From positions 6,233,071-6,297,070 of the forward strand of contig SSNP01000001.1 of the NCBI GenBank assembly GCA_006937955.1: a stretch of DNA of 64,000 nt, read 5' to 3'. Made by a program: the position numbers and the translations under genes. Shown in pieces: positions 24,310-36,683 of this stretch. The notes below the pieces were generated by a model. The model searched no databases and was not told the DNA's origin. It was given only the letters and a program-made list of their open reading frames with translations. Every line of letters begins with the position of its first letter. Positions within the stretch are counted from its first letter, which is position 1. This DNA comes from Pachypanchax playfairii (taxonomy: Eukaryota; Chordata; Actinopteri; Cyprinodontiformes; Aplocheilidae).

Positions 24310-26120
24310 TTACAATGCTAATTCCAAAAATTTTTTGGTGTAAAATGTAAATAAAAACAAAACATAATGGTTTACAAATCTCATAAACTCATGTTTCAGT
24401 CCCAGTAGAACACACACAACAGGCCATCTGTTGAAACCTAAATATATTACAATTTCCCAGAAAATATTTGTTCATTTAGAAATTAATGCAATACCAGATC
24501 TCAAAAAAGTTGTATTTTTATCTTTGTGTGGTGTCCCCTCCTCTTTCAACATCTGCCTTTAAACAGCTGTATGTGGTACAGTGTGTGGTTTCATAGGCTA
24601 TTGTCTTGCTGAAATATGCAAGGCCTTCCCCGACAGAGACATTACCTAGATGGGAGCAGATTTTGCTTTAAATCCTTGACTTTTCAGCATTCACTCTCAG
24701 AAATAGTGGTACAAGACAAGAACATTTTTGTACCTACAGGTAAATTTTTTTAAAATGTTCCCTCAAAAGTACAATATTGGTCTTTAAAAGGTCAGAAATG
24801 CCCCTCTGAGGGTTCAAATTGATATAAAGTACAAATTTGTACCATTTCAACTGCACCTGCAACCCTGGCCACGGCTGGTTAATCTCCATTTTATTAAGTT
24901 TCTTCCATCATTTTCAATATTGTAATATTATGTTTCAGAATGTTGGTTTTAGACTTCGAAACGTGGCATAACTTTACTGTTTTAGAACAACTTCATAAGG
25001 TACAAAAATGGACCTGGACTACAGGGTACACCCCCAGCGACAAGAATTTGTACCCTTCTTGTCGCTGGGGGTGTACCCTGTAGTCCAGGTCCATTTTTGT
25101 ACCTTATGAAGTTTTTCCATTAAAACAGTAAAATTAAGTCATGTTTTGAAGTCTAAAACCAACATGTAATCCATAATATTGAAAATAGTGGATGAAACTT
25201 AATAACATGGAGATTAACCAGCCTTGACCAGGGTTGCAGGTGCAGTTGAAATGGTACAAATTTGTACTTTATATCAATTTGAACCCTCAGAGGGGCATTT
25301 CTGGCCTTTTAAAGACCAATATTGTACTTTTAAGGGAACATTTTAAAACAATTTACCTATAGGTACAAAAATGTTCTTGTCTCGTACCTCTATTTCTGAG
25401 CGTGGCTGGAGCCTTTCCAGATGTGTAATAGGCACTAATGTGACCTCATTCCACCATTTGAACCAAATCTGACCCTTAAAAAGTTTTCTACATTATCTCA
25501 GACCATTCTAAATGAGTTCTGGTCCAGAGAAGACACCAGTGTTTCTGGACGGTGTTCACATACGGCTTTTTGTTTGCATGATCCACCTTTAACTGGAGTT
25601 TGCGGATCATATGGTGAACTGTGTTGACAGTGTTATCTAGAAGTGTTCTTGAACCCATGCAGTGAAGTAAAGTAGAAAATCATGTTGGTTTTTAATGCAG
25701 CTCTGCATCAAGGTCCCTAAATCATCAGTATCTAGTTACGCAGATTGCCACAGGTTGGTGACCCTCGGCCCATCTTTGCATCTGAGATGTTCTGCCTCTC
25801 TGAAATCCTCCTTTTATACTCAGTCATGTTTCTGAGTTCTTGCCAATTAACCTAATTAATGTTCAAATGTTTGTTTAGAGGTTTCTGAATAATGCCAATA
25901 ATTTCAAGCCTTTTTTTTTTGCATGTGTTTTAACTTATTTAAGATGTGAAGGTGCCCCCAAATTTAAAAAGAGCAAATATTTTTATGAAATTGTAGAATT
26001 TTTCAAAATTTTTATGTGTTATTTATTTTCTCATGGGAATGAAATATCAGTGTATAGTTGTTTTAAATTATTGCATTATGTTTTATTTACCTTTTACACA
26101 GTGTCACATCTTTGGGGTAC
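24310..26120. mobile_element. Old DNA-transposon relic split by the palindrome
   Basis: The left part (24310-24690) starts near TTCCAAAAATTTTTTGG and GTAAAATGTAAATAAAAAC. The right part (25406-26120) holds GAGAAGACACCAGTGTTTC and ends TATTTACCTTTTACACAG. These are hallmarks of a very common teleost mariner-type relic family, recognised from memory. The coding region is decayed. A fragment of the same family lies at 3320-3400. Confidence 0.6.
24691..25405. mobile_element. Foldback (palindromic) element with arms of about 350 bp
   Basis: The left arm (24691-25046) and right arm (25056-25405) are near-perfect inverted copies separated by only 9 nt (25047-25055). Outer ends read CACTCTCAGAAATAG on the left and the inverse of CACGCTCAGAAATAG on the right. 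No coding capacity is seen. It is a hairpin-type MITE nested in an older transposon relic. Confidence 0.85.
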
Positions 26121-27461
26121 CAGGAATTAAACAGTCTTGATCAATGGCAACATGAGATACTTATAATTTTAGGGACAAAATAGATGAAAATGTTTCTTTC
26201 TGTTATGGAAATGAGAATCCTTTTGGACACTGAAGAAGCAGTGCAGATTTGTAGCTTTGAAACAGTTGGTGCTATGGAATAGATGCCTGGGTGTCCCAAC
26301 ACATCGCAGGAGCTGCAAATAGAAGGGAAAGAAAGAGCAGACTTGAATGTAGCCATTAATAAAAGATGCCTTGAATGCAGCTTTGTTGATGCATGCACAC
26401 GCTTCAGCATTCCATTAGAGGAAACCCACGCCATTAGCAGTTTTATCTTCTTTGTGTGAGACAGCACTGACAAGATGCCCTTCTTCATCCCTTCACTTCA
26501 TCACCATCATCACTATAACAAACTTTTAGCTGCAACACACGTGCAGCCAGCCTCTTCTGACTGCATGATGCAGACGTTTTCGACAGTTTTTAAATCTCTC
26601 ATTGTTACATCACAGCATGCTTTCTAGTCTTTTTCAATTGGTTTCTTCCACTTTTATGCTGATAAGATGTCTGGAACAGCTGACACTGTGCTCAAAAAGC
26701 TTTGTCAGCCTATCTGAATGTGCTATCATAAAATGCTACATTGTAAGTTCTAGTGTTCATTGACGCAACACTTTTCTTCTTTTACATATAGACAAGGATT
26801 CGTGTTGCACAATTCAATATTTGCTTCCTAATCTCCCATAAAAAAATGCACTGAATGTCACTTTTAAATCTTTTCCTCTGCAATACCAAGATAATTATGG
26901 TCTCGTTTCATATATCTTGTTTATCGGTTTGCAAATGTGCAATAATTAATTAAAAATAAAATTGGTTTTAAACTTTGAAAAGAGTCACAGAAACATGAAG
27001 TTTTCAAATGACCAAGGAAAAACATGCAAATAATGGTGCAAACAAATTAGCTGCAAAGGTGCACATTTGCAATTCAAAAGGAACATATGAAAATGTTCAC
27101 ATTTACTGTGCTTGAGAACATTTATCCTAATGTCTGGAGTCAACATCAACTCAAAAACTGAAAGAGCTTCGGCACTTTGCTCTGGGTCTCCTGGGTTTAA
27201 GAATACATTATTCATGCTGTGTTCACTGCAACTCAAATCAGGATTTTATTTGCTCTTGTGCTTTGCTTTGCCACTTACTGTAAATAATCATCAGAGGTTA
27301 CAATTTCTCTTGACTGTAGGAAGAAATGAGCTATTGATGCAAAACAGCACTTTGTTTCTTGTTTTATCTCACGATGAGAAAATCTGACTCTTTACTGTCA
27401 TTCTTTAGTTTTTTTTTCCCACCAACTGAAGTTTCTGACTCTTTATTATTGATTATGACAC
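26121..27461. other. Intergenic, no gene seen
   Basis: AT-rich. A 115-codon minus-strand frame at 26488-26141 has no recognisable domain or splice partner and is treated as chance. Confidence 0.45.
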
Positions 27462-27464
27462 TTA

Positions 27465-28082
27465 GGCTGTATTCACACCTGATAACCTGGTGGACTCGGT
27501 TCGATTGGGGACCAAAATTGCAACATTGTTGCTGTTTTTACTTGGTGTGGTTTGGATTCACACTGCACTCTATGAACCGAACCGAATAACCTTTGGAGCA
27601 TGTTACACCCCCACCTGTGGTGGCGCTGTAGAGTTTCTGCACTACTTGTTACTGCACTTCCTGGTGCCGCCGTGGGAGAGTGCAACAAAAACAAACATGG
27701 ACTAGCAGCAGATTCTGGTGGTGTCGGGATCTTTTGTGTTTGGTGAATGTACCAGATCAATATTCTGCAGCACTGGACTCAGAATGAGCAGATAACAAGA
27801 CAGAGAACTACACAAGGCGGCTGAGACGGCTACACAATATAGTCCACTTCCTCCTTTTGGTGCGGTCTCGGTCTGGTTGCGTTCACACATGCATTCGAAC
27901 CGCACCAGAGTTCGTTTCAATCGAACCGAGACCCACGTTTTTAGGCGGACTAGAGTTCGATTGTTTGGTCCGAATCAGAGTTCGGTTGCCCGTTCACACC
28001 TCCCCTAAGGAACCGTACTTTCTGTGCAAACGAACTAGAGTTTGATTCAAGCGGACTAAACAGGGCTGGTGTGAATGCACCC
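27465..28082. mobile_element. PIF/Harbinger-like MITE with TTA duplication
   Basis: 618 bp bounded by GGCTGTATTCACACC and GGTGTGAATGCACCC, with TTA on both sides (27462-27464 and 28083-28085). The interior is rich in internally repeated GAACCGA-type motifs and has no transposase. The superfamily is inferred from the 3-bp TTA duplication. Confidence 0.75.
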
Positions 28083-28419
28083 TTACAGAACCTAATATAC
28101 AATATTTAAACAAAAATACTTGGTCACATGTGACTATTAAACCAGCAGAGTCTGTATTCAAATACATACAGAGCAGTGTTTCTCAATCCTGAGGTCCCAC
28201 CGTCCTGCATGTTTTAGATGTATCCCTGTCCCAATACACCTGATTTTAATTGATGGATGATTAACAGTTCTGCTGAACTGCAGTCATGTAAGTCTGGAGG
28301 CTTCAAGAAGGAAAACATCTAAAACCAACAGGAAAGTGGATCCTGAGGACTGGAATTAAGAAACACTGATATGGAACGCTTAGACATGGAGTTGGATCCC
28401 CTTTTTGCAGCTATACTGT

Positions 28420-29487
28420 ACACTCACTGGCCACTTTATTAGGTACACCTTGCTAATTTCGCCTTCAGAACTGCCTTCATCCTTCATGGCATAGATGCAA
28501 CAAGGTACTGGAAACATTCCTCAGAGGTTTTGGTCCATATTGAAATGATAGCATCACGCAGTTGCTGCAGATTTGTCGGCTGCACATCCATAATGCAAAT
28601 CTCCCATTCCACCACATCCCAAAGGTGCTCTAATGGACTGAGATCTGGTGACTGTCGAGGCCATTTGAGTACAGTGAACTTATTGACATGTTCAAGAAAC
28701 CAGTCTGAGATGATTATCCTGCAGGAAGTAGCCATCAGAAGGTGGGTATACTGTAGAGGGATGGACATGGACAGCAATACTCAGGTAGGCTGTGGCATTG
28801 CAGCGATGCTCAGTTTGTACTAAGGGGCCCAAAGTGTGCCATGAAAATGTTCCCCACACCATTACACCACCACCAGCCTGAACCATTGATACAAGGCAGG
28901 ATGGATCCCTACCATCCGAATGTTGCTGCAGAAATCGAGACTCATCAGACCAGGCAACAATTTTTCATCTTCTATTTATTTTCCAGTTTTGGTGAGCCTG
29001 TGCGTAGCCTCAGTTTCCTGTTCTTAGCTGACAGGATCGGCACCCAGAGTGGTTTTTTGATGCTGTTGCCCATCTGCCTCAAGGCTCGACATGTTGTGCA
29101 TTCAGAGATGCTCTTCTGCCTACCTCAGTTGTAAAAAGTGGTTATTTGAGTTACTGTTGCCTTTCTATCAGCTCAAACCAGTCTGGCCATTCTCCTCTGG
29201 AATTAACAAGGCATTTTGCCCCAGATCTGCCGCCCCCCTGGATTTTTTCCTTTTTTGGACCATTCTTTGTAAACTCTAAAGATGGTTGTACGTGAAAATC
29301 CCAGTAAATTAGCAGTTTCTGAAATACTCAGACCAGCCCGTCTGGCACCAGCAGCCATGTTCAAAGTCACTTAAATCACCTTTCTTCCTTATTCTGATGC
29401 TGGTTTGAACTACAACTGATCGTATTGTCTACATGCTTAAATGCATTGTGCTGCTGCCATGTGATTGGCTGATTATAAATTTTCAAA
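28420..29487 (-). pseudogene. Decayed Tc1-like transposon with transposase remnants
   Basis: The terminus reads CACTGGCCACTTTATTAGGT. On the minus strand two overlapping remnants show AGGGVMVWGTFS (28886-28692) and SPDLSPLEHLWDVVEWEI (28777-28484). These match the glycine box and the final E-containing motif of Tc1 transposases, but they lie in different frames. The far terminus is missing near 29487, judged by the other-end fragment at 55021. Inactive. Confidence 0.85.
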
Positions 29488-29869
29488 GCCAAAGAAATCT
29501 AAGCACTCCTCATGGCTTGTTACAGTACAATTTTTAAGTCCCGCCCACTCCATGTAATTAAATAGGACATTATCCTTCAGTTATTTTTTAAGTGCTGAAT
29601 TCATTCATACAATTCTCATCTATTTCCTGTAGTTTTCCACATATTTCTTCTTCTTCTTTACCAGCTAGTTACGTATTTCAGTGTTAGCCTGGGGACAGGT
29701 CCATGGAGAAACACATGACCCTGTACAGGATAAAGAGATGCACCTTTACCTGCATTAGGTATCAGGATGGAATCCTCTGATCCATTGTCAGACCCTTCAC
29801 TGGTGTAGTGAGTCCTGGGTTCCTCCGGGTATACGTTAAATGTCTGGCCTCAAACGTTTTCAGGCAGTT

Positions 29870-30175
29870 CCTGGACAATTATAGAATTTATTCCATTGGC
29901 TGTCCGGCCTGCTCTCCCAACCCACATCCAACAGAACATCTCTGGGACATCATGTTTAGATCTATCTGATGCTGTCAGGTTCCATCTCAGACTGTCCAGG
30001 AGCTCAGTGATGACCCGGACAGGATCTGGGAGGAGACACTCCAGGACACATCTCACAAGGAGCCTCGTGTTGTCAGGCATCATACAAACACGGGGGTCCA
30101 AACAAACTACCGAGAACCGCTTTGAGTTGCTACAATGACATTTCAACAAATTGGACCAGCCTGCTTTCAACAAAT
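29870..30175 (+). pseudogene. Transposase C-terminal fragment, decayed
   Basis: Plus-strand frames show NPHPTEHLWDIM, the counterpart of the NPIENLW motif of Tc1/mariner transposases, then DRIWEETLQDTSHKEPRVVRH with stops and frame changes. Its sequence does not match either other Tc1 element in the window, so it is a third family. Confidence 0.6.
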
Positions 30176-30329
30176 GATGTGATGTATTTTTGTTTTTAAC
30201 GTAAAAGGGTTCTTTTAACTTCTTTGAGCAGTGTAGGATCTACCAGTACCAGATCTACCCGTACTCTTGCTTCTCTTGAAACAAAATGGAGACAAAACCA
30301 GGGTTTATGGAGCAGATATGTCAGTCAGT

Positions 30330-30480
30330 CATTGTCTGTACCCACGTATTCCTGTTCAGGGTCACAGGGAGCTGGTGTTTATTCTAGCAGTCATGGGCGA
30401 GAGGCTTCACCCTGGACAGGTCTCCAGTTCATCACAGGGACAAGTCAAACAAGGACAGAACTTATCCACAAGTCAGAAAG
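30330..30480 (-). repeat. Right half of the SINE-like repeat, inverted
   Basis: The reverse complement reads TGTGATGAACTGGAGACC, then a segment like GCCTCTCGCCCATGACTGC, matching the right half of the 63120 family. Confidence 0.6.
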
Positions 30481-31012
30481 CTAAAAATAAAACCCTAATG
30501 TAGCAGTGCATTAGCGGGACATTAAATTCAACAAAGATCAGTTGCACCATTTCAAAGCTGCTTATCTTTCTACATAAAAGTGTGACTCTGCTATTAAGTA
30601 CACATGAAAAAAAAACACTCACAATCCACAAATCCCGTCACCTACCAAAACAGTCACTCACACTTGACCTGGATAGTGACAACAGGATAGTTATTCTCCC
30701 CATTGACTGGATCCATTAGGGGCCAAAGTGCAGCTTAGCCACATGCTGTACAAATACAAAGAGACACCACGGATTACAGACTGATGGGTCGGAACACAAT
30801 AAGGAGCCATGGTGATGTGAGGAGAGGGGACTGTGGATGGGTGGCAGCATGATGGAAGCAGCTGGAGGCAGAAAGGGCAGATGGTTGGATGATGGAATGG
30901 TGAATGACATCTTTTAATCTTTTTTAAGGTTCTATTTTCAAAAAATTCTAAATAGCTTTGTTTTCTCTCATTCAGTTCATTTGGAATTTGAAATATACAG
31001 AAAAAAGAGGGA

Positions 31013-32177
31013 TTAAAGAGGCCATTTCACACAAATTTCCTGACTTAGTGGTTATTTCTGAAGTACGTATTAACCTGTAATATGAAACATTTTATACCTA
31101 AAAAATGTTAGGAAACACTGATTTACAGACCTTTCAATCTGTCTGAGTGAAAATTTGGCTGGCTTCGGCTACAACTCATTAATATTCATTATGCTAATTT
31201 GCTGGACTCTGATTGGCTAACAAACTAGCCTATGAGAGCACAACTTCCTGTTTCCTTCCCCATTGTGCAAGGCAACAGAACATGTAGGGTGTTTCTCAAT
31301 GTCAAGGAACCGTGCCTTGATGCCTTGGTCCCGCCCCGGTTGCCTAGGAGATACGTCATCGGGACCCACCAAGGCGCGTTCCAATGTTTATGTGCTACCA
31401 AGGCATCTGTACTCGGTTTGCCTGCTGTTTAGCTAACATACCAAGGATACATGGGACGTGCCTTAATGCCTTTTCCTCGGTCACAAATTTCCCAGAATAC
31501 ATCGCTGTATTTTCAAAAAATGGCGGTTGAGGAGCCGGCAGCAGTCTATGCAGCAGCTACTTCAAAGGCAAATTTCCTGTTTAAATGTAACTTAACTGAT
31601 TGTTGCTTTGAATCCAAAGCAGTTATACAGTTGGTTAGCTGCTTTGTAGTTGCAGTTTCGGTGACTAGAAGGTATTAACTCGCTTGCACATTTATTTTAT
31701 TTTTATTAACATTCCTAGGTCCATGGGCGATGGGCGGGACATAAACAGTGCGCATGTGCAGGCAGTCACAGTCACGTGAGTGAAGTCTGTTCCAGTGTCC
31801 TCATAAGCAAGATGCCTCCTCTACCAAGGCAGTGCCTCGGTAGGTAAGGTTCCTTGACATTGAGAAACACCCGTAGTCTCTTCCTGTTTGATACATCTTA
31901 CGCTACAGCTTTTAGCCAGCAGCATGCTAGGCGTGGTCTCAACTGCAGGAGCTGCTGAATACTAATGAACAAAACAGTTGTGACGAAACAGATACAGGCC
32001 GTTCGGACTTGGGAGAACTCGGGTTTTATCGCCACCTGCGTAGTTTGAGAGATTAAAACTGAAAGAGAAGTTGTTGACCTGTTTTCACACCTACTATGAA
32101 GGTAAGAACACATGTGGAGCTAAAATATTCAACAGAAACCTCAGAAAAAAACATTTTTAATGGAAGGGCCTCTTTGA
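31013..32177 (+). mobile_element. TTAA MITE family A, copy 1, carrying a nested MITE
   Basis: It begins TTAAAGAGGCCATTTCAC and ends GGAAGGGCCTCTTTGA, so the right-hand TTAA has one change. It is longer than the roughly 600 bp family size because another element sits at 31287-31871. Near the right end it keeps ATGAAGGTAAGA. Confidence 0.85.
31287..31871. mobile_element. MITE nested in family A copy 1
   Basis: 585 bp with termini GGGTGTTTCTCAATGTCAAG and its inverse, flanked by GTA on both sides (31284-31286 and 31872-31874). The uninterrupted family sequence can be read across the site in the copy at 51115. The interior contains a short open stretch starting ATGGCGGTTGAGGAG, with no recognised domain. 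Confidence 0.8.
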
Positions 32178-33038
32178 CAAATCAACCACGTTTTATGTAT
32201 TTATTTATTTAAAGCTTGTTGAATATTCCCTATAATTACATCCAAATGTTCCCTATTTACATGTTTGAGAAGTAGAAACATATTTGCACCTGCCTCAATC
32301 TTATTACACCAAAGAAAAAAAACTTGAAAATAAAGAAGAGAGAAATAATATCAAAGCATGACAAAACAAAAAATAATTTCTTCACATAATGACAAAATGA
32401 TATTTCCTGCTGTTGGACAGCTATTACTATTCTGGATTTAAACTGGGTTTCTATCCTTGTGTATTTAGATATTTAGTTTTACTTTCATTAGATAAACTGT
32501 TCCACAACATTAATCTGATTTCACTTATCTGAATGTTCTTCTGATTTACACAATGTGGATTTTTAAAAGTGTGTGGTGGGGGGATGTTCATGAGGTCAGA
32601 GCAGCTCAATGGAAAAGAGCAGGAAAAAGGATGAGAAAGACTTTAAGCTGCAATGGAAAACTCCCTTTATGGGACATAATGTAGAAGACAGGATATTTTT
32701 AGAAGCAGAGCAAGACACACACAGGCCTCTCTAAGTCTTTCCTTAATCCAAAAATCTCTCCTTTTTATCTTGTGTGCCTGATCTATTTTTCATGTCTGTA
32801 TATCCGTCATGGTCAGTTAGTCATTTATTTCCATGAAAGAAGCCGGGGTTTCTGAACTGGACTTCCATCTGAGACGAACATCATGAATCATTAATCAGTG
32901 CTGAGTAAGCCTCTGTCTCCAAGTGCTGCTGCTGCTTGCATTAGAACTGTGTGAGAGCGTGCGTATGTTTCCAACTTTTGAATAGGCTCCGCCTCCCTGC
33001 ACGCAAGCAGAAGCAGTTCCCTATTCACAGACAAATAC
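32178..33038. other. Intergenic, unique-looking stretch
   Basis: No repeat termini or coding exon seen. It is one of the longer stretches here free of recognised mobile DNA, so it is a candidate for conserved non-coding sequence, which cannot be judged without other genomes. Confidence 0.4.
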
Positions 33039-33156
33039 AACCCTAATTTCAAGAAAATTGCGCAGCTGTGATGAATGTTGCTGTAAACATGATTTGCAAG
33101 TCACATACAGTAAACCCACATTTTATTACCAAAACAAAGATATTATGCATTTAAAC

Positions 33157-33491
33157 TAGGGATGCATACCACTTTTTTCATACCGATATTGGATATGAGT
33201 ACTTGCCAATACCGAATACCAATGCTGATACTTCTACCACAGAAAACAATGCAATTAATTGGAAGACAGGTTTCATTTTCTTCTCGGTGAGCTAGATTAT
33301 TATTAGAAACGTTATTAAAAAGAACTACAAAACTAAAATTTCAAGTGAAAAATAAAAAATTTCTGTGAAATTATTGCAGTTTCCACATTTTAGGTATTGG
33401 TTCATGATATCGGTTAACTATCTTATACAAGTACATTAGAATAGTATCAGCCCTGATACCCGATACCAGTATCTGTATCGATGTATTCCTA
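33157..33491. mobile_element. hAT-like MITE with 8-bp target duplication
   Basis: 335 bp bounded by TAGGGATGCATACC and ATGTATTCCTA, flanked by exact ATTTAAAC duplications (33149-33156 and 33492-33499). It contains runs like GATACCAGTATC and has no ORF. The 8-bp duplication is the hAT hallmark. Confidence 0.85.
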
Positions 33492-33520
33492 ATTTAAACT
33501 AAGATATTTTACCCTTTCAC

Positions 33521-34121
33521 TTAAAGAGGCCATTTCATACACATTTCAGGACTTTGTGGTTATTTCTTAAGTATTAACCTGTATTATGAAACATTTTATA
33601 TCTAAAAAACGTCAGGAAACACTTATTAACAGACCTTTCAATCTGTCTACATTAAAATTCGGGTGATTCCGGCTCCTTCCGTCAGGCTGCTTCGGCTGCT
33701 TCGTCAGCAGCTCGTTCATATTCATTGTTTGAATTTGCTGGACTCTGATTGGCTAACAAACTAGCCTATGAGAGCAAAGAATACTGTTTCCTGCCCCGCT
33801 GCGCATGGCAACGTCAGACGTCGTGTCTTCCTGTTTGCTACGTTATGCTAACAGCTTTTAGCCAGCAGCATGCTAGGCGTGGTTTCAACTGCGGGAGCTG
33901 CCGAATACTAACAAACAAGGAGTTGTGACGAAACAGATACAGGCCGTTCGAACTTGGGAGAACTCGGGTTTTATCGCCACCTGCGTAGTTTGAGAGATAA
34001 AAACTGAAAGAGAAGTTGTTGACCTGTTTTCACACCCACTATGAAGGTAAGAACACCTGTGGAGCTAAAATATTCAACAGAAACCTCAGAAAAACCGTTT
34101 TTAATGGAAGGGCATCTTTAA
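33521..34121 (+). mobile_element. TTAA MITE family A, copy 2
   Basis: Complete 601 bp copy with TTAA at both ends (33521 and 34118). Termini are AGAGGCCATTTCA and GGGCATCT. It includes GATTGGCTAAC (CCAAT-type) and ATGAAGGTAAGA near 34040. Confidence 0.85.
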
Positions 34122-34800
34122 AATATTTGTTTATTTTGAAACTGATGCGGTATCCCCTCCCAAAAAAGCTAGATTTTTAGTATTTTTAAGCCCCTGTTCT
34201 TATAAAACTATCAAGAGAGGAAAGCAGTTTTTGGAGTTGTCATTGAATCTTTTGATGATGTGATTCAATGTTGGTGGCAATATCTTCAAAGTCTTCACAT
34301 GTTGAGGAACATTTTACTCAAACTGTTCCACAATATGCACAAAGAGCAATAATCTAATCTACTCCAGACCCTCGTTACTCTCTGTTAGAAGTAATTAAAT
34401 ACCAGAAATGACACTGGATTAATGAGAAACAAGTGGAAATTTACTGAATTTAAAAAAACTCATCAAAAAAATCCAGGTTTTTCTAGTACCTTCATTCAGA
34501 GTTTTGTCAAACATGGAAAACATTACGACTAGAAAACACACTTAGCATCATATCACTGAGATTTCTGCTGACAGTAACAACTTTAATATGATTCATTTTA
34601 CCAGATGTGTATTTAATCCTACTATTTTTGCCCAACTTGCATTAAAAATGTATCATAAACGTATTTGTTAAGTCTGTATGAGTCAGATTTACAGAAATAA
34701 ACTTACAGAGACTAAGAACAAGGTACTGGGATTATTTTACAAGTTTGGGAGGGAATTTGAGTGTGCTGAACGAGGAGTGGTGATGATTAAGATGGTGACA

Positions 34801-35753
34801 TAGTCTCTCTTGTGTACGCTACAATGGGTCATCTGCTTTGGGTTCTAAAATGCAAGTCTCAGGATACAGGAGGCTGGAAAAAAATAACCCAAATATTTCA
34901 ATAAGCTTTGGGGGGGGGGGGTTAGAGAGAGAACAAAGTATTCTACTTCTTTAAATATTCAAACAAGGCCAAGAATAAACAAAGCAGTATGGAGAGATAA
35001 AAACCCAAAGAATAAACCGTGGTGGTTGAAAGAGGCCTGGTAAACAAATAGGATGACAAAGCAAAATAAGAAAAGTGAGACTATATACACAAACCTAGAA
35101 CTACATGGATTACAAGGGATGGTAAAATCACTGAAGCCTGGAAGACAATGGCAATGAATGTATTAAAAAACACACAGATATAAAGATTGTCAAAACTGAA
35201 CATGAACTAAAATAAATAAATAAATAAACTAAACAATTTTATTAAATGATTGAGCATATTTAAAACAAGAAAAAAAGTCAATTATATTTTAATCAGGTTT
35301 TTCATGTAAGGAAACAGAAAACCATGAACCTTAAACCATGACAGTAGTCTTCCCAAACGTTTTTAAATAAAAATTCAGATGTCAGCCAACTAAATGAAGG
35401 AGATCAGGATGAGGGACCAGAATCCTTTTCATGACAAAATGGCTCATTAAATCCAAAGTGTCACAATACTCAGGTGAGACAGACTTGATAAGAGCTAAAC
35501 CCAAAGGCTGTAACAGTAGGAAAAAAGTTTATTATAAAAGGAAGTTGTACGTACATGGCAGCAGAGGGAGAACTCAGAGATCTAGAGGTAGAGCAGAGGA
35601 TGATTATAGTGAGTCCTATTAATTATAAATTTGGTGTTTAAAAGCCATAAGTCTAACTGATACATATTAGGTCTGAGATGGGACACATGGAAATGAGATG
35701 AACATTTAAAATGATAAATGTGCTTAATCTCAAAAGGACCAATCTATGTAGGG
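34801..35753. other. Intergenic, no gene seen
   Basis: Contains an unbroken G-run of about 12 near 34910 and a short AAAT repeat near 35214. Otherwise featureless AT-rich DNA. Confidence 0.45.
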
Positions 35754-35761
35754 GCTAATTT

Positions 35762-36132
35762 CCAACCTGTCCGCACATTATACGACCATATAGGTCGATT
35801 TTGAAAAAATACGACTGTTTTTTTGGGCTCTGCAGCGACTTACTACCGACAGCGCATGTGCGCATCTTCCCAGAGGAGCTGACAAATACGCATGCGTGAG
35901 GTTTCGCTCTGTTCAGCTGAACAAAACGAAAATTCTGCAGCAATATGTCTCATTTTAATACAACAGTTAGCTTTAAAATGTAAAGATACACATGGACACA
36001 CTGTAAAGCCGAATATTTCACGTTAAAAAGCGGAACGGTTAAGGTTAGGGCTTGCAGATAGGGGTCGCATACGGAATATAGTGTCGTTTTCAAAATCGAC
36101 CAATGCGGTCGTATTTCACGTGAGGTCGGGCT
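35762..36132. mobile_element. hAT-like MITE with 8-bp duplication and sub-terminal palindromes
   Basis: 371 bp flanked by exact GCTAATTT copies (35754-35761 and 36133-36140). Inverted ends share ATACGACC-N5-GGTCGATTTTGAAAA. The interior has CpG-rich short palindromes such as GCGCATGTGCGC. No ORF. Confidence 0.8.
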
Positions 36133-36391
36133 GCTAATTTCTCAGAGGTACATTTTTTAAAAAAATCCCACGAAGGAAGTCAAAATTTCTAATCTGTTGA
36201 GTTGGGGTCGAGGTTCGAAAGCATTCTGAAATACATTGGTTCCGTTCCCTCATTCTCAATAAGGCAGCTTTAGTGTGGTTCCATACATGCCTTACTGGGA
36301 AGGAAATGCAATGGAGGTAGGACAACATGGAAGGCTTCAGTGGTGGTGAGACCAGGGGTGTATGAGTTATGGGTTATGGGTGAATTGAGTT

Positions 36392-36682
36392 CTCTCTTCC
36401 TGTTTGCTACGTCTTATACTACAGCTTTTAGCCAGCAGCATGCTAGGCGTGGTTTCAACTGCGGGAGCTGATGAATACTAACAAACAAAGGAGCTGTGAC
36501 GAAACAGATACAGGCCGTTCGAACTCGGGTTTGATCACCACCTTCGTAGTTTTAGAGATTAAAACTGAAAGAGAAGTTGTTGACCTGTTTTCACACCCAC
36601 TATGAAGGTAAGAACACCTGTGAAACAAAAATATTCAACAGAAACCTCAGAAAAACTGTTTTTAATGGAAGGACCTCTTTAA
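36392..36682 (+). mobile_element. TTAA MITE family A, copy 3 (left-truncated)
   Basis: It matches the right half of family A from TCTTCCTGTTTGCTACG to GGACCTCTTTAA and retains ATGAAGGTAAGA. The left half is absent. Confidence 0.8.
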
Positions 36683-36683
36683 G

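Larger units (their letters stand above)
33039..34800. mobile_element. Old transposon relic interrupted by two later insertions
   Basis: The start (ACAACCCTAATTTCAAGAAA, then a stretch with ATTTGCAAGTC) resembles the head of the relic family at 24310. It is cut by an hAT-like MITE at 33157-33491 and by family A copy 2 at 33521-34121, and similar relic sequence resumes after 34121. The far limit is uncertain. Confidence 0.45.

Noticed and set aside
26141..26488. 115-codon minus-strand frame
   Set aside because: No domain, no codon bias, no splice signals placing it in a gene.
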